Shown: positions 6,040 to 12,754 of the stretch, piece by piece
Position numbering within the stretch: position 1 is the first letter of the stretch
Layout: each line of letters starts with the position of its first letter
Source: MTP4 sp9310u
GTDB taxonomy: Archaea > Halobacteriota > Methanosarcinia > Methanosarcinales > Methanosarcinaceae
Direction: 5' to 3'
Length of the DNA: 14,612 nt
Assembly (NCBI GenBank): GCA_030627005.1
Contig: DAOUSW010000093.1
Span: 1 to 14,612, forward strand
The notes under the pieces: generated by a model
What the model was told of the DNA's origin: nothing
The model's input: only the letters and a program-made list of their open reading frames with translations
The model's database searches: none
Program-made: the position numbers and the translations under genes

Positions 6040-7878
6040 TTATATTGGAAAGAAGCCGTATCTATCTAAATTGGGATTGCGAGTGAAGTGGTGGTAGTTT
6101 ATTCTTTCTAACAGTTCATTTGAAGGGTCCTTATTGTCGAAGACAATAATTTGGAAGTTATCTGTTATAGATGCAAGATCCTTGTAGAATGCCTCTTGAA
6201 CAGAAACTTCTACTTCATCTTCATTCTGCCGTTTATCGCCCTCTCGATAGGTAGTAAGTGGTGAATCGAGTACTAAACAACATGGATGATAGGTTTCCTG
6301 AACCCAACAATATTTCATTAAACTAATGAGAAATGCGCTACACAGTATAGCTCTGCTCCCTTTTCCGAAATTTCCACGAGCTTTACCATTGATAATGAAA
6401 TCCATTTTGTTGGTATCAAAATTTAATGTATTGATAGACATTCCCCATCCAATTAACTGTTCTTTCATCTGGTCACATAGCTTTTGATAATGGACTTCGG
6501 GCAACCTTTTATTCTCCCTCTCCCCCTTATCTTTTTCCTTTATTTTTATTTTATACTCCTCAAGTTCCATCTCATAACGGGAGATAATCTCTTTTGCATC
6601 CTCAAGTCTTGCAGTATCTTGATTAAGTGAAATATATTTTTGGAAGTCCTCTCTAAGTATTTTATTTATCGGCTTTAATTTGTTTTCAAGTAAGATGCTT
6701 AATTTTTTTAGTGACTGATGGAGTTCTGATTTCTCTTTTTGGTAATCCTCCAGTTCTTCACTTATATCAAATTCAGTTGATTTTAGTTCTTCTCTTTTTG
6801 TGGTTATTTTAATTCTTTCCCGACTTATTGACTTGACGAGTTTTTCATTGTTCCGCTCTAAGTAATCTTTGATTTTCGTTGAATCTACATTAGTTCCACA
6901 TGTTGGGCACGGCATATTAGGAAGTTGTGAAAGTAAATGTTCTCCTTCAAGAATAAATTCAAGCCTCTTAAGATCTGCTATATAATGAGCATCAAGTATC
7001 GAAAAACGTTCAAGTAGCTCTTTTAAGTGAGTTATATGGGCCTCAACTTGAAAAATACTTTTTAGTATTTCTGCCCTTTTATTCTCCTGATCCTTGATTA
7101 ACTGATTTGACTCGTTTATGCTTCTACTAAGTTCTTCAATCTTAATGTTCATTTCTTTTTGGTTAGCCTTTGCAACTTTTTCAGATAATTCGGTAGCTCT
7201 TTCCCTTTCTAATCCCAACAAGCGTTCTGTTAGCTCTATTTTACCTTTAATAATATTCTTGTAGACTTTGGGGTCTTCAGCCTGTACCAAATCTTCATCG
7301 TCTTCGCCAGAAAGAAGTAGATTAAACAGTGCTTTTTCAACAGGGACAGAGGTATGTTGGCCTACATATATGGGAGAATGTTCTGCGATGATTTCATTTT
7401 CATCTTTTAAGAAAACTGTTTTTACATCACTGAACCTTATTGGTCTTTTCTTATACTTACTCTCCTTTAACTTCTTATTGTGTAGTCCAATCATTTTTAG
7501 TAGAAAAACAGAAATGTTATCTTCTTTTTTACTGCTATGGCTAGATGATAGACCTTCTATCAAGGGTCTGGTATTTGCGTCATCAATTTCCCCTTCAGTC
7601 ATATAAATATTGGAGTCTTGAAAAGTACGTTTGAGAGTATAGCTCTTACCACTATAGCTACTTAACTGCATCCAAACACACTCATAACCATTCGCCTCCT
7701 CGATACTCTTAGGAGGTGTATCACCCCCCATCAAGTAGTTTATGCAACCTAAAAGGTACGATTTTCCAGTATCAGATGGACCGGAAACTACATTTAGGCC
7801 CTTATCAAAACCTATGGAAGCATCTTCTTTTCCAGGACCTGTAACTTTTACCATTTTAATGTAGAAACCCGGTATCAT
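6040..7878 (-). CDS. DUF3732-type ABC/SMC-like ATPase of an ABC-three-component system
   Basis: A 612-residue SMC/Rad50-like ATPase. The Walker A motif GPSDTGKS is at residues 33-40 and a Q-loop-like YVGQHTS at 172-178. Coiled-coil arms span about 205-315 and 335-460, and between them LPNMPCPTCG (Cys324, Cys327) is a CxxC zinc-hook-like turn. The C-terminal half has a signature-like GKGSRA at 505-510, Walker B CLVLD at 534-538 followed by SP, and IIVFDNKDP near 577-585. This matches the DUF3732 ATPases of ABC-3C conflict systems, which are thought to sense foreign nucleic acid or replication structures and unleash an associated effector. The ATG overlaps the stop of the preceding gene by 4 bases (ATGA), so translation is coupled. 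It is the last gene of the operon. Base composition is much more AT-rich than the flanks, suggesting transfer. Confidence 0.85.
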   Translation of the reverse strand: MIPGFYIKMVKVTGPGKEDASIGFDKGLNVVSGPSDTGKSYLLGCINYLMGGDTPPKSIEEANGYECVWMQLSSYSGKSYTLKRTFQDSNIYMTEGEIDDANTRPLIEGLSSSHSSKKEDNISVFLLKMIGLHNKKLKESKYKKRPIRFSDVKTVFLKDENEIIAEHSPIYVGQHTSVPVEKALFNLLLSGEDDEDLVQAEDPKVYKNIIKGKIELTERLLGLERERATELSEKVAKANQKEMNIKIEELSRSINESNQLIKDQENKRAEILKSIFQVEAHITHLKELLERFSILDAHYIADLKRLEFILEGEHLLSQLPNMPCPTCGTNVDSTKIKDYLERNNEKLVKSISRERIKITTKREELKSTEFDISEELEDYQKEKSELHQSLKKLSILLENKLKPINKILREDFQKYISLNQDTARLEDAKEIISRYEMELEEYKIKIKEKDKGERENKRLPEVHYQKLCDQMKEQLIGWGMSINTLNFDTNKMDFIINGKARGNFGKGSRAILCSAFLISLMKYCWVQETYHPCCLVLDSPLTTYREGDKRQNEDEVEVSVQEAFYKDLASITDNFQIIVFDNKDPSNELLERINYHHFTRNPNLDRYGFFPI

Positions 7879-8363
7879 AGTGAATGCACCTCCTCCAAAA
7901 ATTCACTCCCCCACTTAGTTAAGTTGCTTTTTATAAAAAAGTCAAGTTTTTTATCAGTCATATCGTTAAATCGTTCAATGACAAAGTCAATCCTATCAAT
8001 TAAGTCCCGAGAATATTCACTTTGGAAATACTCAATTAAATTTTTAGCGTTCTTATGAGCAAGGAAATTTATTCCTGTTTTGTTATACTTGATAACTATC
8101 AGTTCCTTTGCCTGGAGCAAATAAAGTCCCTCTTGGAGAACTTCGCGTTGAATAACAATTTGACAAGAGCGATTTGGTATGGGTGGATGTAGACTTTCTA
8201 CTTCTTCAGAAAAGTCTCCTGTATGTAAAGCCAGATAATTATAGTAAATAAGTCTCTGAGTATCTATTGACTTAGGATGTACTTTAGCTAAAATAAACAA
8301 AGTACGTAATCCAGATTCAAGAGGACTGTTAAAAAGACTTATTTTTTTAATTTTGTCGTCCAT
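7875..8363 (-). CDS. ABC-three-component system middle component
   Basis: A 162-residue protein matching what I know of ABC-3C middle components: LFNSPLESGLRTLFIL at the start, IDTQRLIYYNYLALHTGD, the SLHPPIPNRS motif at 57-66, then a helical repressor-like stretch (REVLQEGLYLLQAKELI, followed by a short wing-like TGINFLA). In this class the middle component bridges the ATPase and the effector protein; the mechanism is inferred from gene linkage in the family. Its start lies inside the end of the nuclease gene (overlap of 25 bases) and its stop overlaps the ATPase start by 4 bases. The three genes are therefore translated as one unit, probably in fixed ratios. Confidence 0.8.
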   Translation of the reverse strand: MDDKIKKISLFNSPLESGLRTLFILAKVHPKSIDTQRLIYYNYLALHTGDFSEEVESLHPPIPNRSCQIVIQREVLQEGLYLLQAKELIVIKYNKTGINFLAHKNAKNLIEYFQSEYSRDLIDRIDFVIERFNDMTDKKLDFFIKSNLTKWGSEFLEEVHSL

Positions 8364-9445
8364 ATTATATCATCACGCTCGTTTGCTAGGTGATGGCATA
8401 GCCCCTGCTTGTCTTTTACACGGAGTTCATCTTTAAGAGCATTCCCATCAATGGGTATTTTAGAAGCCTCAATCAAAGTATTATCAATTCGACACTTACA
8501 AGAAGAATGATGATTTTCAACAACAGGTATGATGCCATAATAAATATCTTCTTTTAGTTCCTCAAAAACAGTTGATTCAGGAGGCAGATTATCCCTACTA
8601 AATTGCTTCAGCATTTCCGCTGAATAGTAATTTTCTCTCTGCCTATTGAAATGTTGAAACAAGTTTTTATTTTTCTTCAAATCTTCTTTACTTGAGATTG
8701 GTTCATTTTCATCTTCTGAATAAGCATCAAATAATTTAGTGATATAAGCCCGCTCATTCTCCTTAATTTTTGGAGAAACTATTGGAGCTTCTCTAGGTTT
8801 AACCCTTAATCCACCGCCAAATCTTGGAGCATGATAAACTGTCTTGATATGTTGGTCAATTATCATTTCTGCAGTAATGATATGGAAAATAGAAAAGTCA
8901 CATTGATCAATAAATGTCCTTAACTCTTGTGTAAGTTCTATCCGCTTAGAGGTTGTTATCTGTTTCTCACAAGTGCGATTCCAACGATTTATAAGCTCTT
9001 CCTTCAATCCTTCAGGGTTCTTCAAGAGATCAAGTGAAGTTGATGAAACTTCAATCGCAACGAAAAAGTAATTACGAGGCCATGTATACCGCTTATTTAA
9101 GCAGTAATAAGAAAGTTTTCCGATTTCGATTAAGATGTCACGGATTGATAAAGGATTCTTGTAGTGTTTACACTGATAGTTATTCCACTCATTACCTTCT
9201 ATATCTACGTAAGCTGCAAAGTCTCTACCCCCATCTCCAGAACCACCTATATGAAATATTTCAGAGTATTCTTCTTTAACACAGCCATACAACCATTCTC
9301 CAATAAAATCCTCGTATTCTTTAGCCTCCATTATCCGAACTCGATTAATTTGAGAAATTGGCATCCCTTGGAGAATCTGGCTTGCACTCAGGTGTCCAGA
9401 ACATGATGGTTTAGTAATAGGTAAAAAATAGTCACTTGGAGACAT
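8339..9445 (-). CDS. Mrr-like (PD-(D/E)xK) nuclease component of the ABC-three-component system
   Basis: A 368-residue protein and first gene of the operon. Residues about 38-100 form a restriction-endonuclease-like core: EYEDFIGEWLYG (acidic helix), GGSGDGGRDFAAYVD (residues 67-81, Asp75 the likely metal ligand) and YQCKHY with Gln91-x-Lys93. This order (E, GxxGDGGxD, QxK) is that of Mrr-type enzymes that cut DNA. The remaining 270 residues include RFGGGLRVKPREAP and a C-terminal region with ENHHSSCKCRID, probably the portion that docks on the middle component or ATPase. It is predicted to be the effector that degrades DNA when the ATPase detects an invader. The ATG at 9445 has no Shine-Dalgarno site, and a TATA-like box lies about 60 bases upstream. 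A later ATG at residue 28 or 39 is possible; both still keep the nuclease core. Confidence 0.8.
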   Translation of the reverse strand: MSPSDYFLPITKPSCSGHLSASQILQGMPISQINRVRIMEAKEYEDFIGEWLYGCVKEEYSEIFHIGGSGDGGRDFAAYVDIEGNEWNNYQCKHYKNPLSIRDILIEIGKLSYYCLNKRYTWPRNYFFVAIEVSSTSLDLLKNPEGLKEELINRWNRTCEKQITTSKRIELTQELRTFIDQCDFSIFHIITAEMIIDQHIKTVYHAPRFGGGLRVKPREAPIVSPKIKENERAYITKLFDAYSEDENEPISSKEDLKKNKNLFQHFNRQRENYYSAEMLKQFSRDNLPPESTVFEELKEDIYYGIIPVVENHHSSCKCRIDNTLIEASKIPIDGNALKDELRVKDKQGLCHHLANERDDIIWTTKLKK

Positions 9446-9503
9446 TTTACATGAGGTTGATTACAACTCTATATTAATTTTTTGTTTTTTGTCTGCAGAC
9501 CTG

Positions 9504-9516
9504 TTTATATTAAAAA
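9504..9516 (-). promoter_or_regulatory. probable TATA box of the ABC-3C operon
   Basis: The minus strand reads TTTTTAATATAAA at 9516-9504. Transcription would start near 9480, giving a leader of about 35 bases before the ATG at 9445. A second AT-rich candidate (TTAATTTATATTG) lies at 9549-9536, between this box and the MITE-like element. Confidence 0.45.
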
Positions 9517-9557
9517 GAACTAATCAAAAAGACACAATATAAATTAATTTTTTCACT

Positions 9558-9674
9558 TAGGACTTATGCGGTTGAACTGAGAAATCAGTAGCATTAAACC
9601 TTCAACTGTTTAAAGCATAACTTTTTCACAGCGTTTATTGCGCTTGATTTTGCACCTCAAGTGCGTACGTCCTA
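9558..9674. mobile_element. 117-bp MITE-like element with terminal inverted repeats and 5-bp target duplication
   Basis: The ends are TAGGACTTATGCGGTTGA at 9558-9575 and, reverse-complemented, TAGGACGTACGCACTTGA at 9657-9674; 14 of 18 positions match, including the outer six. Direct copies of TCACT flank it on both sides (9553-9557 and 9675-9679), the pattern of a target-site duplication. The interior has no coding capacity but can fold: GTTGAA at 9571-9576 pairs with TTCAAC at 9601-9606, and gcgcttga near 9640 pairs with tcaagtgc near 9657. I read it as a non-autonomous insertion sequence derivative mobilised by a transposase encoded elsewhere; the parent family is not assigned. Confidence 0.75.
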
Positions 9675-9750
9675 TCACTATAATTTTAAAACTAAATTGA
9701 ATTATTATAGAAAAAACAGTTTTTACCTCTCACTACAAATTTCTATTCTT

Positions 9751-11118
9751 TCAACTTTTCCTCTCTTCTTCAAAATCCCCAAACCTCCGGTACTCCCACC
9801 ACAACAACCCAACCGCCAGCCCAAACGCCATAAAGTCCGAAATCGGAAACGAAGCCCAAACTCCATCCAGCCCGTAAAACTTCGGCAGGACCAGCACAAG
9901 CGGGAGCAGGAAAAGGAGCTGCCTTGCCAGTGAAAGGATGAAAGCGGGCTTCGGCATCCCGAGCGCCTGGAAAACGGTGGTCCCGATGACCTGGAAGCTT
10001 ATGAAGGGCAGGACCAGCACGACGATCCTCATTGCATTGGTCCCGACAGCCGCCAGTTCGGTATCAGGGCTGAAGATGGAGAGGATCTGCTCAGGGAAGA
10101 GGAAGAGGACCAGGAAACCTGCCAGGGAAAGGAGGGTGCTCAGTTTCAGGGCGACCTTCACGGACTCGACCACCCTCGAAAACTGTTTTGCTCCGTAATT
10201 GTAGCCTATGATCGGCTGCAGGCCGAAGGAGATTCCGAGCATGGGCAGGAAGATTAACATGATCAGGCGGTGGATGATCCCGAAAGCGGCAATCGAGACG
10301 TCCCCTCCGTAAGTCCCAAGGGCGTTGTTCACGAAAATCATCATAACGCTGTTGGAGGCTTCGATAATCAGGGGACTCATCCCGATTACAAGCATTTCCC
10401 TGCTTATGCCGGGGTCGGTTTTAAGCATCCCGATTTTGAAGGGCACGGAGCCTTTGCCTGCAAGGAAATAACGCAGCAAAAAAGCCATGGACACAAACTG
10501 GGCAATCACGGTCGCAATCGCAGCCCCCTTTACTCCCATCCCGAAACCGAAAATGAAGACCGGGTCAAGGAGGATGTTCAGGCCGGCGCCGAGGAGCATC
10601 CCGAACATGGCGTAGCGGGCGTTGCCCTCAGCCCTCACAAGGTCTTCGGCAGCAATCCCGAGGGTAAAAACGACCGAGCCTGCCATGGTGATTTCAAGGT
10701 AGTCCCTGGCATAGGGCATGATCCCCTCGGTTGCCCCGAAGAGTTCCAGCAGGGGGTCAAGGAAGTACAGTCCGACTGCCATGTAGGCGAGCCCCAGGAA
10801 AATAGCAAGGGAAAAGGCGGTCCCGAGAGTTTTTTCGGCTTTATTGAACTCTTTTGCCCCGAGCGCCCTGGAAGTTACGGACGCACCTCCTACCCCTAGC
10901 CCGATTCCGATTCCCAGGGCCAGCATCTGGATCGGAAAAGCAATCACAAGCCCGCCGATGCCCTGGACGCTTTCCTCGCCCAAAGCCCGGCCCACGAAGA
11001 TTGTGTCCACTATATTATACAGGGCGTAGACGAGCATCCCGAGGATTGAGGGAGCCGAGAGTTTGAAGAGGAGGCTGCTTATTTTTTCCGTGCCCAGGAA
11101 TTTGCTGCGTTCGTGTAT
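9751..11118 (-). CDS. MATE-family multidrug/cation efflux transporter, expected ATG replaced by ATA
   Basis: A polytopic inner-membrane antiporter of the MATE family (about 455 residues, 12 expected helices) that exports organic cations or drugs using a Na+ or H+ gradient. Family hallmarks are YNIVDTIFVGRALG near the N-terminus, LGVGGASVTSRALGA, LNILLDPVFIFGFGMGVKGAA, and LGISFGLQPIIGYNYGAKQF in the second half. The first in-frame ATG is at 11037, but it lies inside helix 1. The family-typical N-terminus (HERSKFLGTEKISSLL then FKLSAPSILG) continues unbroken upstream to 11118, where the codon is ATA, with AGGAG 9 bases before it. No ATG, GTG or TTG occurs in frame between the TAA upstream and 11037. 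I therefore annotate from the ATA; use of 11037 would cut off 27 residues. Confidence 0.85.
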   Translation of the reverse strand: MHERSKFLGTEKISSLLFKLSAPSILGMLVYALYNIVDTIFVGRALGEESVQGIGGLVIAFPIQMLALGIGIGLGVGGASVTSRALGAKEFNKAEKTLGTAFSLAIFLGLAYMAVGLYFLDPLLELFGATEGIMPYARDYLEITMAGSVVFTLGIAAEDLVRAEGNARYAMFGMLLGAGLNILLDPVFIFGFGMGVKGAAIATVIAQFVSMAFLLRYFLAGKGSVPFKIGMLKTDPGISREMLVIGMSPLIIEASNSVMMIFVNNALGTYGGDVSIAAFGIIHRLIMLIFLPMLGISFGLQPIIGYNYGAKQFSRVVESVKVALKLSTLLSLAGFLVLFLFPEQILSIFSPDTELAAVGTNAMRIVVLVLPFISFQVIGTTVFQALGMPKPAFILSLARQLLFLLPLVLVLPKFYGLDGVWASFPISDFMAFGLAVGLLWWEYRRFGDFEEERKS

Positions 11119-11127
11119 GCTGGTAAT

Positions 11128-11132
11128 CTCCT
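11128..11132 (-). promoter_or_regulatory. Shine-Dalgarno site pointing to the ATA start of the MATE gene
   Basis: AGGAG on the minus strand has 9 bases of spacing to ATA at 11118-11116. This is the only good ribosome site near the gene and it does not serve the ATG at 11037. Confidence 0.65.
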
Positions 11133-11154
11133 GTTATCAGTGCTGTTATCAGTG
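11131..11154. repeat. 12-bp tandem duplication in the MATE leader
   Basis: ctgttatcagtg occurs twice head to tail at 11131-11142 and 11143-11154, perfectly matched. It directly abuts the Shine-Dalgarno site of the MATE gene, so loss or gain of a copy would alter the leader. Confidence 0.9.
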
Positions 11155-11265
11155 AATTGTGACCATTTTAAATGGTAATTTACAGGGTCTCCCGTAAGCA
11201 GGAAAGTATAAAGCCATTTCGTAATTAAATAAAGATATAAAGTGAAGGAGATGGAAGAGAGATAG

Positions 11266-12222
11266 ATGAATGCCATTAAAGCCCTCACCTTCGGGGAAAT
11301 CCTCTTCGATATCATCAACGGTTCATCCCACCTTGGCGGAGCTCCCTTAAATCTTGCCGCCCACCTCGCAAAAATGGGAGAAAAACCAGGAGCAAAAACT
11401 GGAACAAAAACTGGAACAAAAACTGCCGTGATTTCAGCCGTAGGGAAAGATGAACTGGGGGCTGAACTCCTGAACAAAGCGGAGAAACTTGGAATTGATA
11501 CCTCATACATCTTTGTCGATGAGAAAAGGCCCACAGGAACCGTTACTGTGGAACTGAAAGAGGAGGGAATCCCGCACTTTACGATTCACGAGAATGTAGC
11601 CTGGGATGCGATCAACGTTGACGCTGAAAATATGGATGCCCTTGCTGCGGAAGAATGGGATGTTTTCTGCTTCGGGACCCTTGCCCAGCGCTCGGAAGCA
11701 AATAGAAACACACTTTGGCGATTACTTTCAGTAATCAGGGCAAAACACGTCTTTTACGATGTAAACTTCAGGCCCGGTTTCTACGAAAAAGAGTGGATAG
11801 AAACTTCCCTGGCGGTTGCTGACATAGTGAAAATGAACTCAGAGGAAGCTGCCATAATTTCCGGGCTCCTTTTTAATATCGGCCATGACGAGAAGGAACT
11901 CTGCCGCCTGCTAGTTGAAAAGTACCCCGGCATCTCAATCATCTGCATAACGAAAGGAGCCGGGGGAGTAGCGGTTTACCATAATGGAAACAACGAAGGC
12001 GCCTACGAAGAAATCAAAACAACATCTATAGAAGTAGCCGACACCGTAGGAGCAGGAGATGCTTTTTCCGCAGGCTTCCTTTATGCTTACTTTTCAGGCT
12101 GCAGCGTTTCGGAAGCTGCTTCTTATGCCTGTGCCCTCGGGACTTACGTAGCATCAAAACCCGGTTCAGTACCTGAATATTCGGAAAAAATAATCGAGAA
12201 ACTGGAATGGATAAAAGCCTGA
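11266..12222 (+). CDS. PfkB-family carbohydrate kinase (fructokinase-like)
   Basis: A 318-residue cytoplasmic sugar kinase of the ribokinase/PfkB family that transfers phosphate from ATP to a sugar. Visible motifs are GEILFDII at the start, the sugar-binding signature HLGGAPLNLAAHLAKMG (residues 22-38), VDEKRPTGTVTV, FYDVNFRPGF, the ATP-side ITKGAGGVAVY, and the catalytic DTVGAGDAFSAGF at 259-271 with Asp265 as base. The overall form is closest to fructokinases, but the substrate could be another hexose or a nucleoside. Residues 41-52 (PGAKTGTKTGTK) are a small insertion encoded by a 12-bp repeat. The start at 11266 is preceded by GGAG at 11247-11250 (15 bases away, rather far). An ATG at 11251 in the same frame is followed four codons later by TAG at 11263. 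A TATA-like TTAAATAAA lies near 11224. The gene is divergent from the MATE gene. Confidence 0.9.
   Translation: MNAIKALTFGEILFDIINGSSHLGGAPLNLAAHLAKMGEKPGAKTGTKTGTKTAVISAVGKDELGAELLNKAEKLGIDTSYIFVDEKRPTGTVTVELKEEGIPHFTIHENVAWDAINVDAENMDALAAEEWDVFCFGTLAQRSEANRNTLWRLLSVIRAKHVFYDVNFRPGFYEKEWIETSLAVADIVKMNSEEAAIISGLLFNIGHDEKELCRLLVEKYPGISIICITKGAGGVAVYHNGNNEGAYEEIKTTSIEVADTVGAGDAFSAGFLYAYFSGCSVSEAASYACALGTYVASKPGSVPEYSEKIIEKLEWIKA
11389..11424 (+). repeat. three 12-bp tandem repeats inside the sugar kinase gene
   Basis: ggagcaaaaact at 11389-11400 and ggaacaaaaact at 11401-11412 and 11413-11424 encode GAKT-GTKT-GTKT. The unit keeps the frame and falls in the loop between the first helix and the next strand, where relatives are short. 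Confidence 0.93.
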
Positions 12223-12223
12223 A

Positions 12224-12238
12224 CCGGTCAGGTACCGG
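12224..12238 (+). terminator. hairpin immediately after the kinase stop
   Basis: CCGGT-CAGGT-ACCGG has perfect 5-bp arms and begins one base after the TGA. No T-tract follows directly, so it may protect the 3' end rather than terminate. Confidence 0.4.
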
Positions 12239-12490
12239 AGCAACCATTGACTTCCCGACCCCGGCAGCAGCACACGCAAAACGCAGCTTTGCGGCTTTTC
12301 CCAAAGTTAAAAAAGAAAGAAGAAGGGGCAAAGAAAAAAATTAACCTTAAGGGCTCAGCATATTCTCACGCCAGAAATCCGAACTTCGTACCTGAAATTA
12401 TTTTCCCCTTTCTTCACAGCTGCAATTTTGAAGCTATTTTTTCCGGAAGATGTGATTACATATCAAACCAAAAACTTCATAGAGTAATTA

Positions 12491-12514
12491 AATCACTTTC
12501 TTAATCACTTTCTG
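12491..12514. repeat. 12-bp tandem duplication, intergenic
   Basis: aatcactttctt at 12491-12502 is followed by aatcactttctg at 12503-12514, a one-base difference over the two units. Confidence 0.85.
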
Positions 12515-12585
12515 CTTCTTGACCAACATCTTTTGAAATCAATTATTCTACTGTATCTTTATCATCATTTTACAACAGCAAAGGC

Positions 12586-12639
12586 CGCTCGTCTTCGGCG
12601 AGCGTGGGTGGGCACGGAATCTGGAACCTGATGGTTACC
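12586..12639 (+). ncRNA. candidate structured RNA with a UUCG-capped hairpin
   Basis: CGCTCG (12586-12591) pairs with CGAGCG (12599-12604); inside it c-UUCG-g forms a stable tetraloop with one bulged T. Eighteen bases on, GGAACC (12623-12628) pairs with GGTT-a-CC (12633-12639) around the loop TGAT. The block is GC-rich and sits in AT-rich spacer about 115 bases before the TPR start. It could be a small RNA, a leader element or the relic of an older gene. The strand is assumed to be plus because the UUCG loop reads on that strand. I do not recognise a known RNA family. Confidence 0.3.
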
Positions 12640-12697
12640 CGGGGTTTAGATTTATTAGAAAAATTTTGAACGTGATACTGTAATATAGGATTGCTCC

Positions 12698-12745
12698 TAA
12701 ATATTTACACTAAAGGTTTCAATATTTGGTTTTTTGTTCAGGAGG
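12698..12745 (+). promoter_or_regulatory. promoter and ribosome site of the TPR gene
   Basis: TAAATATT at 12698-12705 is a plausible TATA box with a start near 12731. GGAGG (within AGGAGGGG) at 12741-12745 lies 9 bases before the ATG at 12755, a strong Shine-Dalgarno site that fixes the start. Confidence 0.6.
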
Positions 12746-12754
12746 GGCTAATTC

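Larger units (their letters stand above)
12223..12754. other. intergenic region between the kinase and the TPR gene
   Basis: No gene is supported here. In order it contains a small hairpin just after the kinase stop (12224-12238), a second weak hairpin with a following T-run near 12280-12300, AT-rich sequence, a 12-bp tandem duplication (12491-12514), a candidate structured RNA (12586-12639), and the TPR gene promoter. An 85-codon open frame at 12247-12504 has unlikely composition and no ribosome site. Confidence 0.5.

Noticed and set aside
9446..9750. Full insertion sequence next to the ABC-3C operon
   Set aside because: Only a 117-bp element with inverted ends is present; no transposase frame is found between or beside the ends.
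10270..10899. 209-codon plus-strand open frame
   Set aside because: Antisense to the MATE transporter, whose membrane-protein character is unambiguous.
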